Shown here one piece after another: positions 24,250-35,164 of a DNA stretch of 64,000 nucleotides; the first letter of the stretch is position 1; each line of letters starts with the position of its first letter. The stretch is taken from NCBI GenBank assembly GCA_030522415.1, contig CM060120.1, positions 34,921,383 to 34,985,382 of the forward strand, written 5' to 3'. The translations under genes were made by a program, and so were the position numbers. Source of the stretch: Channallabes apus. Taxonomy: Eukaryota; Chordata; Actinopteri; Siluriformes; Clariidae. Under the pieces are notes generated by a model, which saw nothing but the letters and a program-made list of their open reading frames with translations, had not been told where the DNA came from and did not search any database.

Positions 24250-25707
24250 TTCTGTGCCGCGGGACTCAACCCCAGCGTGGTCTCAGTGTTAGTCACACCG
24301 AATTTAGACGAAGCTGCCAGACGACACGGACGTTTCTCTGCTTCGTCATGTCGCCAGCTTGTGTTAGACAGAAGCTGTTCATCGAGTTCCAGGAGTGGAA
24401 ATGCTGATGTTTCTTTTTTTTTTCTCTATCGTTTTCTCTCTAACTATACAAATTCCACTTGAAACGTCTCTTTACTAGTTTACACGCGACCCAGTGAAAG
24501 AGGAGTGAAGTAATTTTCTAAGAAGGTGGGATCAGTATCAGGCGGCATGCTGGTCCATATTCCACTTCGTTCATCATATTCACTCAGTCGTGTCGAGTTT
24601 AAACTCTGGAAGTTCACGTCTGTACGCTGCTTTGTGTGTCTGTCAGGAACGAGGGAGTCTGCGTTCGTGCACGCCCTCTCCGCCGCCGCGATCAGCCACA
24701 CCATCGCTCGAGCGTGCAGCAACGGAGACCTGAGGCTGTGTACGTGCGGGCCCATACCGGGCGACGCCCTCGAGCCCGGGCACAGGTGGGGCGGCTGCGC
24801 CGACAACCTCCACTACGGCCTCAGCATGGGATCCAAGTTCTCGGACGCAGCCATGAAGATGAAGAAGAAAACCGGGTTACACCCAAACAAACTGATGCAC
24901 CTGCACAACAGTGAAGTGGGACGACAGGTAACAACAACACCTGACCACCACGTGACCACTTACACCAAACCTCACCTGTTATACCCAACAGCATACACTC
25001 GTACTTCACCTCCTCCCTTTCCATCCTTTCCCTCAGTAACCCTCCTCCTTGTCTCCCCTCAGGCCCTGAAGGACGCACTAGTGATGAAGTGTAAGTGTCA
25101 CGGCGTCTCAGGCTCCTGCTCCATCCGCACCTGCTGGCGAGGGCTACAGGACCTGAAGGAAATCGCTCAGGACCTGAAGACCAAGTACCTATCGGCCATC
25201 AGAGTGAGGCACCATCCCACAGGGACACGCAAACAGCTCGTCCCCAAGGACATCGACGTGAGACCGGTGCGAGAGAACGAGCTGGTGTACCTGCAGAGCT
25301 CGCCCGACTTCTGCACCAAGAACGAGAAGATGGGATCCATCGGCACCCAGGACAGGTGAGACGCCTCGAGGAAGCGGCTGTGTCGAGGAGAGAAAGGACG
25401 GGCGGTGGGGGAGTCGGAGCAAAAGAGACTTGTTTAATCTCGAGATAAAGAGAACGCAGACTGATTAGCACTGGGGAGGTTTTTAACTTTTTGGGTGTGT
25501 GTGTGTGTAAACATACGCTTTTAATTTGAGTATGAAAAATAATCCTGTGTCCTGGAACTTTCTCTGCATTTTTCTACACTCGGCGGGTTTCCTCTTAGCC
25601 GCGGTGGAAACGATTCCTGTAACCTGGATGTCCAGCTGTCAGACTTCACGTGTTAGCATTAGCGCTCGGTCTGCACGTGCCTCCGACATGGCTGCACTGA
25701 CTGTGGC

Positions 25708-25766
<59 letters not shown>

Positions 25767-26860
25767 TAATGCAGCTATTCGGGGAGCCAAAAGCTTTGTG
25801 CTGATATCAGTCCTCAGAGGAAACGGCTGGCTGAGATTAAGGCGACTAACACACATGGCGCGCGCTGCCAGATCCTCCCCGGAGTCGGTCCAGAGGCGTG
25901 CGAATCAGATGCAGACGAGTCACGTTCATTACTGCCTTCATACGGCCGCGTCCTGAAACCTTCCTGTTCCTCCCATCGCCGCTCGGCCCTGCCGAGACAC
26001 TTCCCTGAACACAGAGTCGCTTTTAGAAACTAAAACCGAGCCATAAAGGTTTAAAGGTTCAGAGTGGATTTATTATTTTAAGTATGGTTCCTCTCTGCTT
26101 TTCAGCTTGGCACAGTAAAGTTAAACGAGATGAAGATCATGAGGATTTTGTAGCGGCTCGGTGGAGGTCAGAAGGTCTCACTGCACAGCCGAGCCACAAA
26201 AACCTGGCACGTTGCTGCTGACGCTTCAGTGAATATTTATATTTAAAGAATATGTTCTTCAGGCTCTGAGTGTCTCTGAATCTAGCCGACTGCAGGAAGG
26301 GGACGGAGCCGGCAACGGGTGTTTGTTTAGGGTTTTTTTTTTTTTAATCTGATCCAAAGCACAGAGCTGTAGAACTGCACCAGTGCCATGAGGTCTGGAC
26401 CAACAGAAAGAAAGTTTCCTCCTGTTCTGCATGTTCCTGAGTTTCTCTGGGTTCATCCATGTTCTACATGTTCCCAGTTTTCCTGCTTGTTCATTCATTA
26501 GCTCCATGTCTCTCAATGTTCCTCCATGTTCCTCCATGTTCCTGGTGTCCTGACACATGCTCGGTGTCCCTCCTTGTTCTCCTGTCCCTATGTGTTCTCC
26601 GTGTTCTTCATGTCCATCCATGTTCTCAATGGCATACATAATGGCACAATACTCACAATGACACATCTACACACCATCTATACATGATTACACAACTCAC
26701 ACAACTATACAAACAGACCAAACCAAACAAACAGACTATACAATGCCAACCAACTTCAGACATGTCATCTACTCTACACACTCAGCTACACGTAACCACA
26801 TCATACACAAACGATGGAACGACACCATGTACATGATATTATTCTCACAGAGCAAAAAAA

Positions 26861-26916
<56 letters not shown>

Positions 26917-29373
26917 CTGCACACTGTAGACTGTCTCCTGACTGATAAGTTCTGTGTCCTCGTGTATATTTAGTCGTGTGCTCTCAGTCACATGGTGGTT
27001 CTGCCTTTCGTAACCGTTAGCGTTGTGGACAGTGCGGCGTGTGACGGCGCGGCTGTGAGGGTGGTCTCATGAGAACCGAGACATTTGAAACCCATTATGC
27101 CACCCTGATTACACCCTGAAACACACTCTGCCCTCTCGCCTCCATCCTCCGTCCTCGGATTTCCTCTGTGTGTTGTGTTTCCACGTCCCGTTGCTCAAAA
27201 ACAGGTCGCGGAGCTTCTTATCTCGCGCGACTTCGGATAAACTTAGCACCGGTGATGTTTCAGCTCCGGAGATTGAGTGACGAGCTGAAGTGCGCACTTA
27301 TCTCTTCCTGACTAGCGAGCGCGCTCAGTCATTCGTGTCCCATCTTTAGCACAAGGAGAGTGTTTAAAGCTGAGCCTGAAAAACATCCCGAGGCTTAGCG
27401 CTGATCAGTATCTCCGGAGAGAAAAAAAACCCTACAGGCCCACAGGAACAGAGGAGATCTTAGCAAGAATTGCATTCGTTAATTACAGCTAACGTGGGAG
27501 TTGCCTATAGAGTGCCTAGCTAATATGCTAATTAGCAGCTTGCGTATGAGATTAGCGATCTGCACAAACAAACACACGCTGATAAAATCCTGAATGAAGG
27601 AACGGTATGCTAAACACCTTTACTCCGCGTTGCTGATAGAGGATTTCTCAGCGCTAAAGCTAACGCGTGAACACTGTACGACTTGAACGAGTACCTTTTT
27701 GTGTGTGCGCTTAATACGTTCTGGCTTCTGTTCCAGTCAGGACAGTAACTAGCCATGTGACAGCGCTTTTAGCTTCGGTAATAGCTGTCCCAGTTTTAAA
27801 TAACAACATTCCTCACCTCCCTCGCTCTCCGTCTCTCTTTCAGCACCCAGGCCATTAACGGCACACAATTATAAAACAATGCACTCGCGGCGAGGGGCTC
27901 GAGAGGGTGATTTATGACACCGCTATCCTCTGCTCACTGTAGCTGCCTCGGGCTTTAGCGTAAGTGAAAAGGCCGAGTGCGGAACGCGGTCCCGCTGGAC
28001 TCGTTCTCTTGGACAGCGAATCGAATGTCTCGCAAAGTTTGTGGAGGTTCAGTGTCGAGGATTTCATTTTATAACAAGCGGAGGAGGAGGAGGGGGAAGA
28101 GGGGGAGGAGGAGGAGCGGCTCATTCAGTCTCTGGACGTGGATTTTACTCAGAGATGTCCTGCACGTCTGGATTTTAGACACAACGCTAGTTAACAGTTA
28201 GTTTTATTTTATTTATTTCTTAAATCGCTAAGTGACTTAAATTAGCAATCTGTAAATTAGCATGCTAGGTAGTTAGCGGTTAGAGTGATAATCATTATAA
28301 TAAAAATGAACCTTCTATTATCTCCAGGTTACAGTAGGTTAGCTAGCGGAGCGCTAAATACGGTTAGCTATGGTGAGCTTCAGAGTAAACACAGTATCTG
28401 GTATAGCTTAGCGTTTCTTCATTACCGTAGTTTATCATGTAAACATGCTAAAACCTGTAATTGTATAATATTATTATTTTCATATGCTTTTTGGAGTTGT
28501 GGCATGGATTTTATTTATTTATTTATTTATTTATTTTGGGAAGAGGAGGAAGAATTTCCACTTCATGACTTTTATGCAGATTGGCACTGGTTTGGAACAA
28601 CAAAAAATTTTATTTCAACCTTTTGAATCTTCTGTGAAGGAAAAACTAACACGTCACTCCACACGTGATGATGTTCATTCACGTCGTCTCTTATGCGGGA
28701 ATCAGGCGTTTCTGACACGCGGCATTTCTCTGACCAGTGAGGAATCTACATGAACACTTTATGCATCCAAGACATTTTATATAGATATATTTAATCTTTA
28801 AACGAATTCTAGCTCATAAACCCGCTTCAGGTCTATTAAAATCTCTGAAGCTAGCTACATGCTAATGCTAGCAGACGTTGGATAAAATATACAACAAACT
28901 TTTCCGAGGTCTAATTAGTCGGATGATGTCACAGCTGACCACCGTAACCCGACCCATGTGTAACTTGGGTCGCAGCCCGGTGCTCTCGTGATGATGATGA
29001 TGATGATGATGATGTCATGGAGCTGCTCCTCTTACGAGCAGTAGATGATGGAAGCGCCGAGCGTTCTGGCGACCGTTACAGGATGTGGCCTGACGCTCGG
29101 ACAGAAACTTGGCCCGAAGTGGCGGTTTTGGAGTCCGTGTGTTTCGGCAGCGTGTCGCGGTGATGTCTAACGCCGCCTCTTCTCTCTCTGTGTCGCAGGC
29201 AGTGCAACAAGACGTCGAGCGGGAGCGACAGCTGCGACCTGATGTGCTGCGGCCGAGGCTACAATCCCTACACGGAGAAGGTGATGGAGCGCTGCCACTG
29301 CAAGTACCACTGGTGCTGCTACGTCACCTGCAAGAAGTGTGAGAGGACTGTGGAGAGATACGTGTGTAAATGA
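20301..29373 (+). CDS. wnt11: Wnt11 secreted signalling ligand, complete coding region in five exons
   Basis: Secreted lipid-modified Wnt ligand. The family signals through Frizzled and co-receptors, mostly in the non-canonical planar polarity/calcium branch that guides convergent extension and heart and muscle patterning (family knowledge). Seen here: exons 20301-20389, 22778-23004, 24647-24927, 25063-25355 and 29199-29373 sum to 1065 nt, 354 codons with stop at 29371-29373, the usual WNT11 length. Residues 1 to about 26 form a hydrophobic signal peptide. Twenty-four cysteines follow, from C45 to C353. The hairpin [17 protein letters not shown] at 208-224 carries S215, the serine acylated by Porcupine in Wnts. 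The C-terminal cysteine-rich domain spans about 283-354 and ends ERYVCK. N-glycosylation sequons are at N40, N90 and N300. The sites equivalent to human N160 and N304 (from memory) are absent. By eye it is closer to tetrapod WNT11 (zebrafish wnt11, formerly wnt11r) than to the silberblick paralogue. The start was chosen because it opens the signal peptide and has A at -3. Confidence 0.97.
20390..22777 (+). other. wnt11 first coding-region intron
   Basis: 2388 bp from GTGAGT to CAG. It contains GT tracts at 21329-21357 and 21490-21518. A relatively GC-rich block at about 21830-22060 could hold regulatory sequence. It ends in (TG)14 against the acceptor. No coding exon was seen. Confidence 0.85.
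22746..22774. repeat. (TG)14 tract against a wnt11 acceptor
   Basis: Uninterrupted TG repeat ending at the T before CAG of coding exon 2. It takes up most of the place of a pyrimidine tract; only TTTTTCCC lies before it. Confidence 0.95.
22778..23004 (+). CDS. wnt11: wnt11 coding exon 2
   Basis: 227 nt encoding residues 30-106, including sequon N40-R-T, C45, C59, C80 and the Wnt signature DMRWNCSS at 86-93 with sequon N90. The acceptor is a TG repeat running directly into CAG. The donor AGAG|GTCAGA is weaker than those of exons 1 and 4. The exon starts in phase 2 and ends in phase 1, so skipping it would shift the frame. Confidence 0.96.
23040..23090. repeat. (CA)25 tract after a wnt11 donor
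   Basis: Uninterrupted CA repeat starting 35 bases after the donor of coding exon 2, complementary to the TG tract before that exon. Confidence 0.95.
23280..23460 (-). repeat. copy of a dispersed repeat (GGAGTCTCCAGTGTCAG family)
   Basis: Contains CTCTGACACTGGAGACTCC and, about 80 bases on, TTGCTATAGAAACCACAACG and ATAAACCTGCGCTG. The same landmarks recur near 10170, 12970, 36450 and 47750 in this orientation, and in reverse near 2010, 14240 and 57506. The class is unknown to me. It is probably a non-autonomous element or a LINE/SINE fragment. Confidence 0.6.
24207..24247. repeat. (GT)n microsatellite
   Basis: About 20 GT units in the second coding-region intron of wnt11. Confidence 0.95.
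24647..24927 (+). CDS. wnt11: wnt11 coding exon 3
   Basis: 281 nt encoding the rest of G106 through Q199. It begins [17 protein letters not shown] and includes C129, C137, C139 and the RWGGCADN motif at 152-159, and ends LHNSEVGRQ. The acceptor is TCTGTCAG|GA and the donor is CGACAG|GTAACA. It ends in phase 0. The residue after N159 is L and then H, so the sequon known at this position in human WNT11 is lost. Confidence 0.97.
25063..25355 (+). CDS. wnt11: wnt11 coding exon 4 (acylation hairpin)
   Basis: 293 nt encoding residues 200-297 apart from the last base of R297. It carries the cysteine hairpin C209, C211, C218, C223 with the acylated S215, then the linker [20 protein letters not shown] and C283. 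The acceptor is CTCCCCTCAG|GC and the donor is GACAG|GTGAGA. The intron before it is only 135 bp. Confidence 0.97.
25711..25764. repeat. (GT)n microsatellite
   Basis: About 27 GT units in the last intron of wnt11. Confidence 0.95.
26863..26914. repeat. (CA)n microsatellite
   Basis: About 26 CA units in the last intron of wnt11. Confidence 0.95.
28989..29014. repeat. (ATG)n microsatellite
   Basis: Eight ATG triplets about 185 bases before the last wnt11 coding exon. Confidence 0.9.
29199..29373 (+). CDS. wnt11: wnt11 coding exon 5 (C-terminal cysteine-rich domain)
   Basis: 175 coding nt for residues 297-354. It contains [20 protein letters not shown] (298-317), [13 protein letters not shown] (329-341) and the terminal [10 protein letters not shown], followed by TGA. 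The acceptor is GTGTCGCAG|GC. The residues are typical of the Frizzled-contacting C-terminal domain. N300-K-T is kept as a sequon. Human N304 (from memory) corresponds to a serine here. Confidence 0.97.
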
Positions 29374-29397
29374 GTCACGCGCATGTGCGTGCACTCT

Positions 29398-29425
29398 CAC
29401 ACACACACACACACACACACACACA
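29398..29425. repeat. (CA)n in the wnt11 3' UTR
   Basis: About 14 CA units starting 25 bases after the stop codon. CA repeats in mRNA are known binding sites for hnRNP L. Confidence 0.9.
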
Positions 29426-29966
29426 TGCACATATGTGCGCTAACGGTCGAAGCTGTGGGATTCTAGCGCTCGTAGACGTGTGACACTTGCAGGTTTGTGT
29501 ATTTTTGAGCTCTGCTGAGGCGTCTTTAACCTAAAGCACTACACAGAAAACGCATGTTAGTCTCAAGATTTAGATTTTTTTTGTCCTTGAGACTGGACTA
29601 TTCTTCTTTTACAACAAAAGTCATATTTATCACATCATATCTGGAGATTTATTCATTTATAATACTCAAGCAGAAATGTTTTATTGTGTTAATATGGACT
29701 GGACTACTTTACAAACTTTCCTCTTATATCAGGAGATCAAGAGTTTATTTTCCTATATGATATTCTAAAAGAAAAGTTTTATTTTTGTTTTTTTTTTGTA
29801 TAAATAATGCAAAAAGTATTTTTCACAATCATTAAAAAAAATCCTAAAGAGAACTCTGTAATTTTTTTTTGATGTCCAGAGTTTATTATCTCGTATGAAT
29901 CTGACAGAGAAGTGTTTAATGTTTATTAGGTTTTGTCACAGCGACGGGCCGATCTACAGAGGTTTT

Positions 29967-29997
29967 AATAAAGCGCATCTACGACCCGGATAATAAA
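29967..29997 (+). terminator. tandem AATAAA polyadenylation signals of wnt11
   Basis: Two AATAAA hexamers 25 bp apart (29967 and 29992), with TTTATTTGTGTGTAC after the second as a possible downstream element. Cleavage is expected at about 30010-30020. Confidence 0.5.
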
Positions 29998-30614
29998 GTT
30001 TTATTTGTGTGTACAGTACTCAAGGAAAAAATATCCTTTGGTATAAAAAATTGCAACCAAACCCGGGACTATTTTCCAGCTGTAATAAGCAAAACTGTGT
30101 ATTTTGTGTTTTTTTTTTTTTTTATTCTGTAAAAGCATATTTTATATCTGGACATGGAGATTTCACTCGGCTTCCCTGTGTAACGGAGCCTTCTCACTCG
30201 ACCTGGATCTCTCTTCTGGAAATGGACACGCTTCAACTGGATTCCAGTTTTGATTTCTGGGAAATTAGCGCGCTTTGGGAGAGACGCTGCTTTGTGTTTT
30301 TTTTATTTTATTTTTGCAAGAACGCGAGTGTTTAATGGACGAAGGAGAAAGACTGAACCAGACGTGAACTTGCAGAATGGCTTCTGCGTCTCTGTCTGAA
30401 TAATCCACAAATATGATTCTAACGGGAGAAAATATCCGCATTTATATTTTTATCCTCAGCAGGATGGTCGCGATTTATTCCTCGACTTGGATCCAGCGTG
30501 CAGAAACCCTGCGATCAGCACCACATCATGAACCACTTATCTGTGGATGTACATACTGTCCTTTTTGTATGCTGAATTAAAAAAAAAAAAAAAAAAAGAA
30601 ATATTTATAGAGTA

Positions 30615-30620
30615 ATTAAA
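30615..30620 (+). terminator. distal ATTAAA polyadenylation signal
   Basis: The common variant hexamer, followed after about 25 bp by a T-rich tract at 30645-30670. It may define a longer wnt11 3' UTR containing the TGTACATA element. Confidence 0.35.
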
Positions 30621-30640
30621 GATTGTTTACCAGAACTTTA

Positions 30641-31990
30641 CCAAGTTTTGCTTTTCTTCTTGTATTTGCAGAGTGTTGTTTTAGCTCGGGAATGATTGAG
30701 GACGCCGTGGTGGGTTGCAGGTTTAAACGGTCAGCATTGCTGTAATCAATTTAAGTTGCCTCTCTTGAACAAATACAATTCATCACAATTTGGCCTGATG
30801 CTAGAATAAATCAGCTGAAGCTTTGCTACGAGGCCAGAGAGCGACGCGCACGATGCTAACAACCCTGGGAAAGTGTTTAGGAACTCAGTTGGAATAAGTT
30901 TCACAAAAACCCTTCCTGTGCTCGATGCCTGTGTGTTCTGTACGCGTACGCTTCCTCCGATACACCTTTACAAATAGCGTAGTCCAGAGTTCTCTGCTCC
31001 GGTTTCTCTGCGGCGAACTCTCAGGGGAAATAAACAGCCTTAAACTAAACCAGGTGGGAGATGGGAGATTTCTAATTGAGCAACGGATAATAAATTTACA
31101 GACAAATAAAGACTGAAGTTCCAGGTGCAAAGTTAATACAGGATCGCATTTTTAAAAAAATCATTTGGGGTCTTTATTTATTTTTGATGGCGGCTAAACC
31201 GCGGACAAACCTGACTGCTAGCATGAGCGCTCGAATAATCTGCAAAACCTCTATCTCGCTCCATACTGGAGAATCAGAGCCGGGCACCACATGACCTTAC
31301 ACACACACACACACACACACACACACCTGAAGCTCTGCAAGTCTACTTTTATTTTTTGAAGGGGAAAACATTACACTAATGTTTATTGTGGCTTATAATT
31401 TGACACTAAGGCACATTTGTAGTGAGAAGTAATATTCATATTTATAATTCATATTCATGACAGAAATAAGCAACGGTTAATGTTGCGGCGCACTTACACA
31501 CTGTACGCTCACACACTGCACCTTAATAAGATTAAAGTTTTACACTAAACTACATTTAGGTTTTGCTTGGGGTTTTGGCTACACGAGGCGAACACATGTC
31601 AAAATCTGCGGGAGCGAGAGCGCTGCCAGGAAACACACTAACATCACACGAGAGCGCTGGGCGAGACCCCGCGTTAACCTGAACGCAATTATGATTACGT
31701 TAGCAATTTGGGAGTTTTTACGGTTTCGGTTTGTTTACAGCTGTCTGTCACGCTCCACAGAAACAAGTGTAGAGACGAGCTCGCGTGATTAGCATGGGTT
31801 TGTTTCCAAAAAGGATTTTGATGATCAAAGTGTACCATGCTACATCGTACACAGGTTTTACGTCCGCTAAGGCTTGTTAAACACGTCCTGGAGAGCCGGC
31901 GGTGCTGCTGAACACGTATACGCATCGCAACATGGGAAGGAAGCGACATCACAGCTCAATCACGTCGACCTGAATTTAACTCTTCAAGGA
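30641..31990. other. downstream flank of wnt11
   Basis: No exon was seen. The block at about 30690-30840 is rich in homeodomain-like TAATCAA and AATCAG strings and looks like constrained sequence. CA repeats are at 31300-31326. Confidence 0.3.
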
Positions 31991-34350
31991 ACTTCAAACT
32001 CAACATGGAAATTTAGAACTGGATGGGATGAGGAATCCAGAGAATCCAAATGAGGTGGAGTTTAAGTTAAAGGGGGTTTTAAATTGGGTATGGAAAGGTC
32101 TAAGGTTGGTAGGATTGTAAAAAAAAAAAAAAAAAAAGTTTGGTTTTATTAGATTATTTTTGGAAAGTTTGGCACCAGATAAGGGGGGATGGAGTAGCTT
32201 AGTGGTTAAGACATCATGCACCGCTGGGCCCTTGAGCAAAGCCCTTAACCTTCAATTGCTCAGATGTAAAAAAAAAAAAAAAAAAAAGAGTGAGTGATAA
32301 AATTCCAAAAGCACAAATGTAAATGTAGATAAAGATAAATCCACATCAATCCACATTAATATAACTGAAAATAGCAGCTAGAAACATCAAATCAAGCCAA
32401 CCTGTAGAGTAGGTGATGGAACCACGGGTTTAAACAGTTAAACTCGGGCAGTGTTTTAACAAAGGATTGAAAAGGGGCTCGGTATGAATTTTGTAGGGCT
32501 GAGTGCATTCAGAGAATATTTGTTAAGTTTGGAAGTGTTGATTAGTTGTAAATGACATCAAAAGGAAAAGTGCAATTGCAAATGAGATGTAATAAATGTC
32601 AAATCTATTCTGGCTCAAAAATAACTAAAAAAAACAACAACAACATGCAGGAAACGTCAGACCCACCTAAACTGTAGAGAATGAAACCAAGCAGAAGTTT
32701 GAATGAGCTTCTTGGACAGCCTTCACAGACGTTTGGCAAAGATTTGAGGTAAATGAGAAGGACACAATCCGAATAATTTACAGTCCAAATAGAACTCAGA
32801 AAAAAAAAATTAGGAGCTCTGAACCACACTGAACTGGAGATAATGAGATCAATGGTTCCTTTCCAACAGCTAGGTCAAGTAGAGTTTTGAATAAGGTTTG
32901 GGGTAATAAAAAAAACAAACAGCTGGTTTGTCACGGTCTCAGGAGGTTTTAAATGGTTTAGGTGGAGATTGGAAGGGTTTTAGATATTAGTGAATGACTA
33001 AATGTTCTTGGGGCAGATTAGGAAAGTTCTTGGGGCAGATAACAAGAAATGATGTCAGATCCAGTCCAGGTAACACTCTGTCTAAGAAACTTCAAACCTA
33101 ATTAGGAAAACCAGCTAAACCCTAGATAATGAAACCAGATGTTTGATTTCAACAGGTAGATCATGTGGAGGTTTAGATCCTTTCTTTGAGGAACTTTGAA
33201 CGCCTTGAATCCTTGAGCTTTGAATGAATCTGAAGGAGGTCTGAGGAGATCTTCTGGAGGTTTGAGATGAGATTTTGGTGGCAGATTTTAAAGAGGCGTG
33301 GGCAAAAAACATATTGGAGATACAATCCAACTACAATCTATTAAGGAAATTCACACCCAGCTAAACCACTAAACCACGAGGGATTCAACAGTCTGAGTCC
33401 CTTTAATTAGATCTGGGTGATGGAAACATGCTCGGTTCTGGTCAGTAATAAAAACGTGACCTTTCGCTCATGATGTCACAAACATGGTGATAAGAAAGGA
33501 ACGTGTCGAGGGTCAGGATGGTCAGGTATGTAGACAGAAACTATGTGTGTGTGTGTGTGTGTGTGTGTGTTTGTGACTGTGCCAGGTACAATGATGAAAA
33601 AGAATCTCAACACTCAGAACTCAGGCTGTCAACGTGCTCAAGGTGGCATTACAGCTGGGGCAGATGGAGGAAAGGAGGTGGAGAGTTACAGAGAAGAGAG
33701 ATGTTTTGGAGGAGGTTTACAGGAGATTGTTTTGTTTTTTTGAGGGTGATTTGTTGATTTAGTTTGAAGATCATCAGTGTTGTTAGAATTTGGCCGCTGA
33801 GGTGGTTTCATGGGCTTTGAAGTGAGCGTGTTGGTCTTCAAAGTTTTGGAGGAATTCATAGTTCATCTGAGGGCTTTCAATGGGCCATGAATGAGTTTTG
33901 AAGAGTCACAGGGTGGTCTCAGAGTAATTTAATGATGATGTAGAGGATCTGGGGGTCTGCTTGGTGGGTTTTTTATTGAGGTTAGGTATTTGCATGGAGT
34001 CTGATGGGATTGTGTTGAAGATTTACAACATCTTCATATGGATAAGATCTGAAGTTCGGTATGGAAATTCATATACAGTTTCATCTGACCCATTTGAGAT
34101 TTTTTTTGGAGCTTGTGGAGATGTTTTTTTTTTGGTGGGTTTGGGGATTTAGGTACAGATTTTGGAGACTGGTATGGACTTTGGATATGTGTGTATTGTG
34201 AATTGAATTTGTAGATTTTTCGATTATTTATGAGGCTACAATTCAGTTTTGGAGAACTTTGGAAGTTTGGAGGACGTCTCGGGTTTTCACCAGCTTTGCG
34301 CATTTCTAGGTTTTAATCTCATCCAGGTGAATTTGGATGCTTGGTGCTTT
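31990..34350. repeat. degenerate, strand-skewed array
   Basis: The + strand is strongly enriched in G and T (GTTTGGAGG, TTTTGGAG strings). A recurring passage of the form CTAAAC..TAGA.AATGAAACCA appears near 32400, 32665, 32825, 33112 and 33355 with drift and uneven spacing of roughly 150-290 bases. It looks like an old tandem family. There is no coding frame. A SINE copy is inserted at 32183-32325. Confidence 0.4.
32183..32325 (+). mobile_element. tRNA-derived SINE, internally deleted
   Basis: It has the A box TAGCTTAGTGG at 32195-32205, the body CTGGGCCCTTGAGCAAAGCC and the tail CACAAATGTAAATGTAGATA, as in the fuller copy at 56971-57170. The segment with the B box is missing and an A run is inserted. 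Confidence 0.75.
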
Positions 34351-35124
34351 AGGGTAGTTTTGGAGTGATAAGTAACAGGGTATCGATAAGTTTTTGTTAT
34401 GTTTCTCAGGTGGTTTGAGGAGAGGCGGGCGTCCCTGTTGTCGTTCCATCATCTGCTTTCAACAGCAGCGTGGTTCTAACTGAGAGAACGCATGACTTTG
34501 TGTCTATTAACAGAGCACTGGATTAGAGCATTACTCGAGGCTGTGAAATGTCTCTCTCTCTCTATTTATCTCTCTCTCTGTCTTTCGTGTCTTTCCTCTG
34601 TAACATGCTCTCGCCTGGGTTTTAAATACGCTCAGCTGATTGATGCGTTTTCCAAAGGTTTAGCTCACAGGCGTTCCTGATCATTTGTCGGCTTAAACAC
34701 AAGATACTTTTAGTCTTTAATGAAAATATGTTCCTCTGTCCTTTCCGTTCTTGTTTTCTCTCATCACAGAGGCCCCGCTGTGTGTCGAATGTCCTCGGCC
34801 CATCTGTCTTTGTGATTTATACGTTGGCCATGTTGGCACTTCTGCTAAATCGGTGGTGTGAACGGTAGCTTTATTAAACAGCCTGATTTAAATGTCTTGC
34901 AGAGATTATAGGAATTAGAATAATTACAGGGATTATAGAAATAAATGAACGCTGTCACTCGTGCTTTTACCTGAAAATTTGGTCAGGTCTAGTCCAGTTT
35001 CAAACATGTTAGTAATCAGGTCAACATTTCAACATTTCCATTAAGGCAAAAAAAAACAAAAAACCAGAAGGCACGGTGTTAAAATGCACTACAGGACAGA
35101 AATAGAATAAGTAATGAACACTGT

Positions 35125-35164
<40 letters not shown>

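Larger units (their letters stand above)
23005..24646 (+). other. wnt11 second coding-region intron
   Basis: 1642 bp from GTCAGA to CAG. It starts with (CA)25 at 23040-23090, has a copy of the dispersed repeat around 23280-23460, and a GT tract at 24207-24247. The rest is unremarkable. Confidence 0.85.
25356..29198 (+). other. wnt11 last intron
   Basis: 3843 bp from GTGAGA to CAG. It contains GT at 25711-25764, a degenerate repeat of CATGTTCCTC at about 26425-26635, CA at 26863-26914, an area rich in TTAGC/GCTAA motifs at about 27470-28870, ATTT repeats at about 28508-28536 and ATG repeats at 28989-29014. No further exon was seen. Confidence 0.85.
29374..30640 (+). other. wnt11: wnt11 3' UTR (end uncertain)
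   Basis: AT-rich and without a coding frame. It has a CA repeat at 29398-29425 soon after the stop, AATAAA signals at 29967-29972 and 29992-29997 with GT-rich sequence after the second, a Pumilio-type TGTACATA at 30548-30555, and ATTAAA at 30615-30620 followed by T-rich sequence. A short UTR ending near 30015 and a long one ending near 30640 are both plausible. Confidence 0.5.

Noticed and set aside
24526..25359. Single 277-codon frame spanning two wnt11 exons
   Set aside because: It reads through the short 135-bp intron, which happens to be open in frame (135 is a multiple of 3), and begins in intron sequence. The Wnt alignment requires splicing at 24927/25063.
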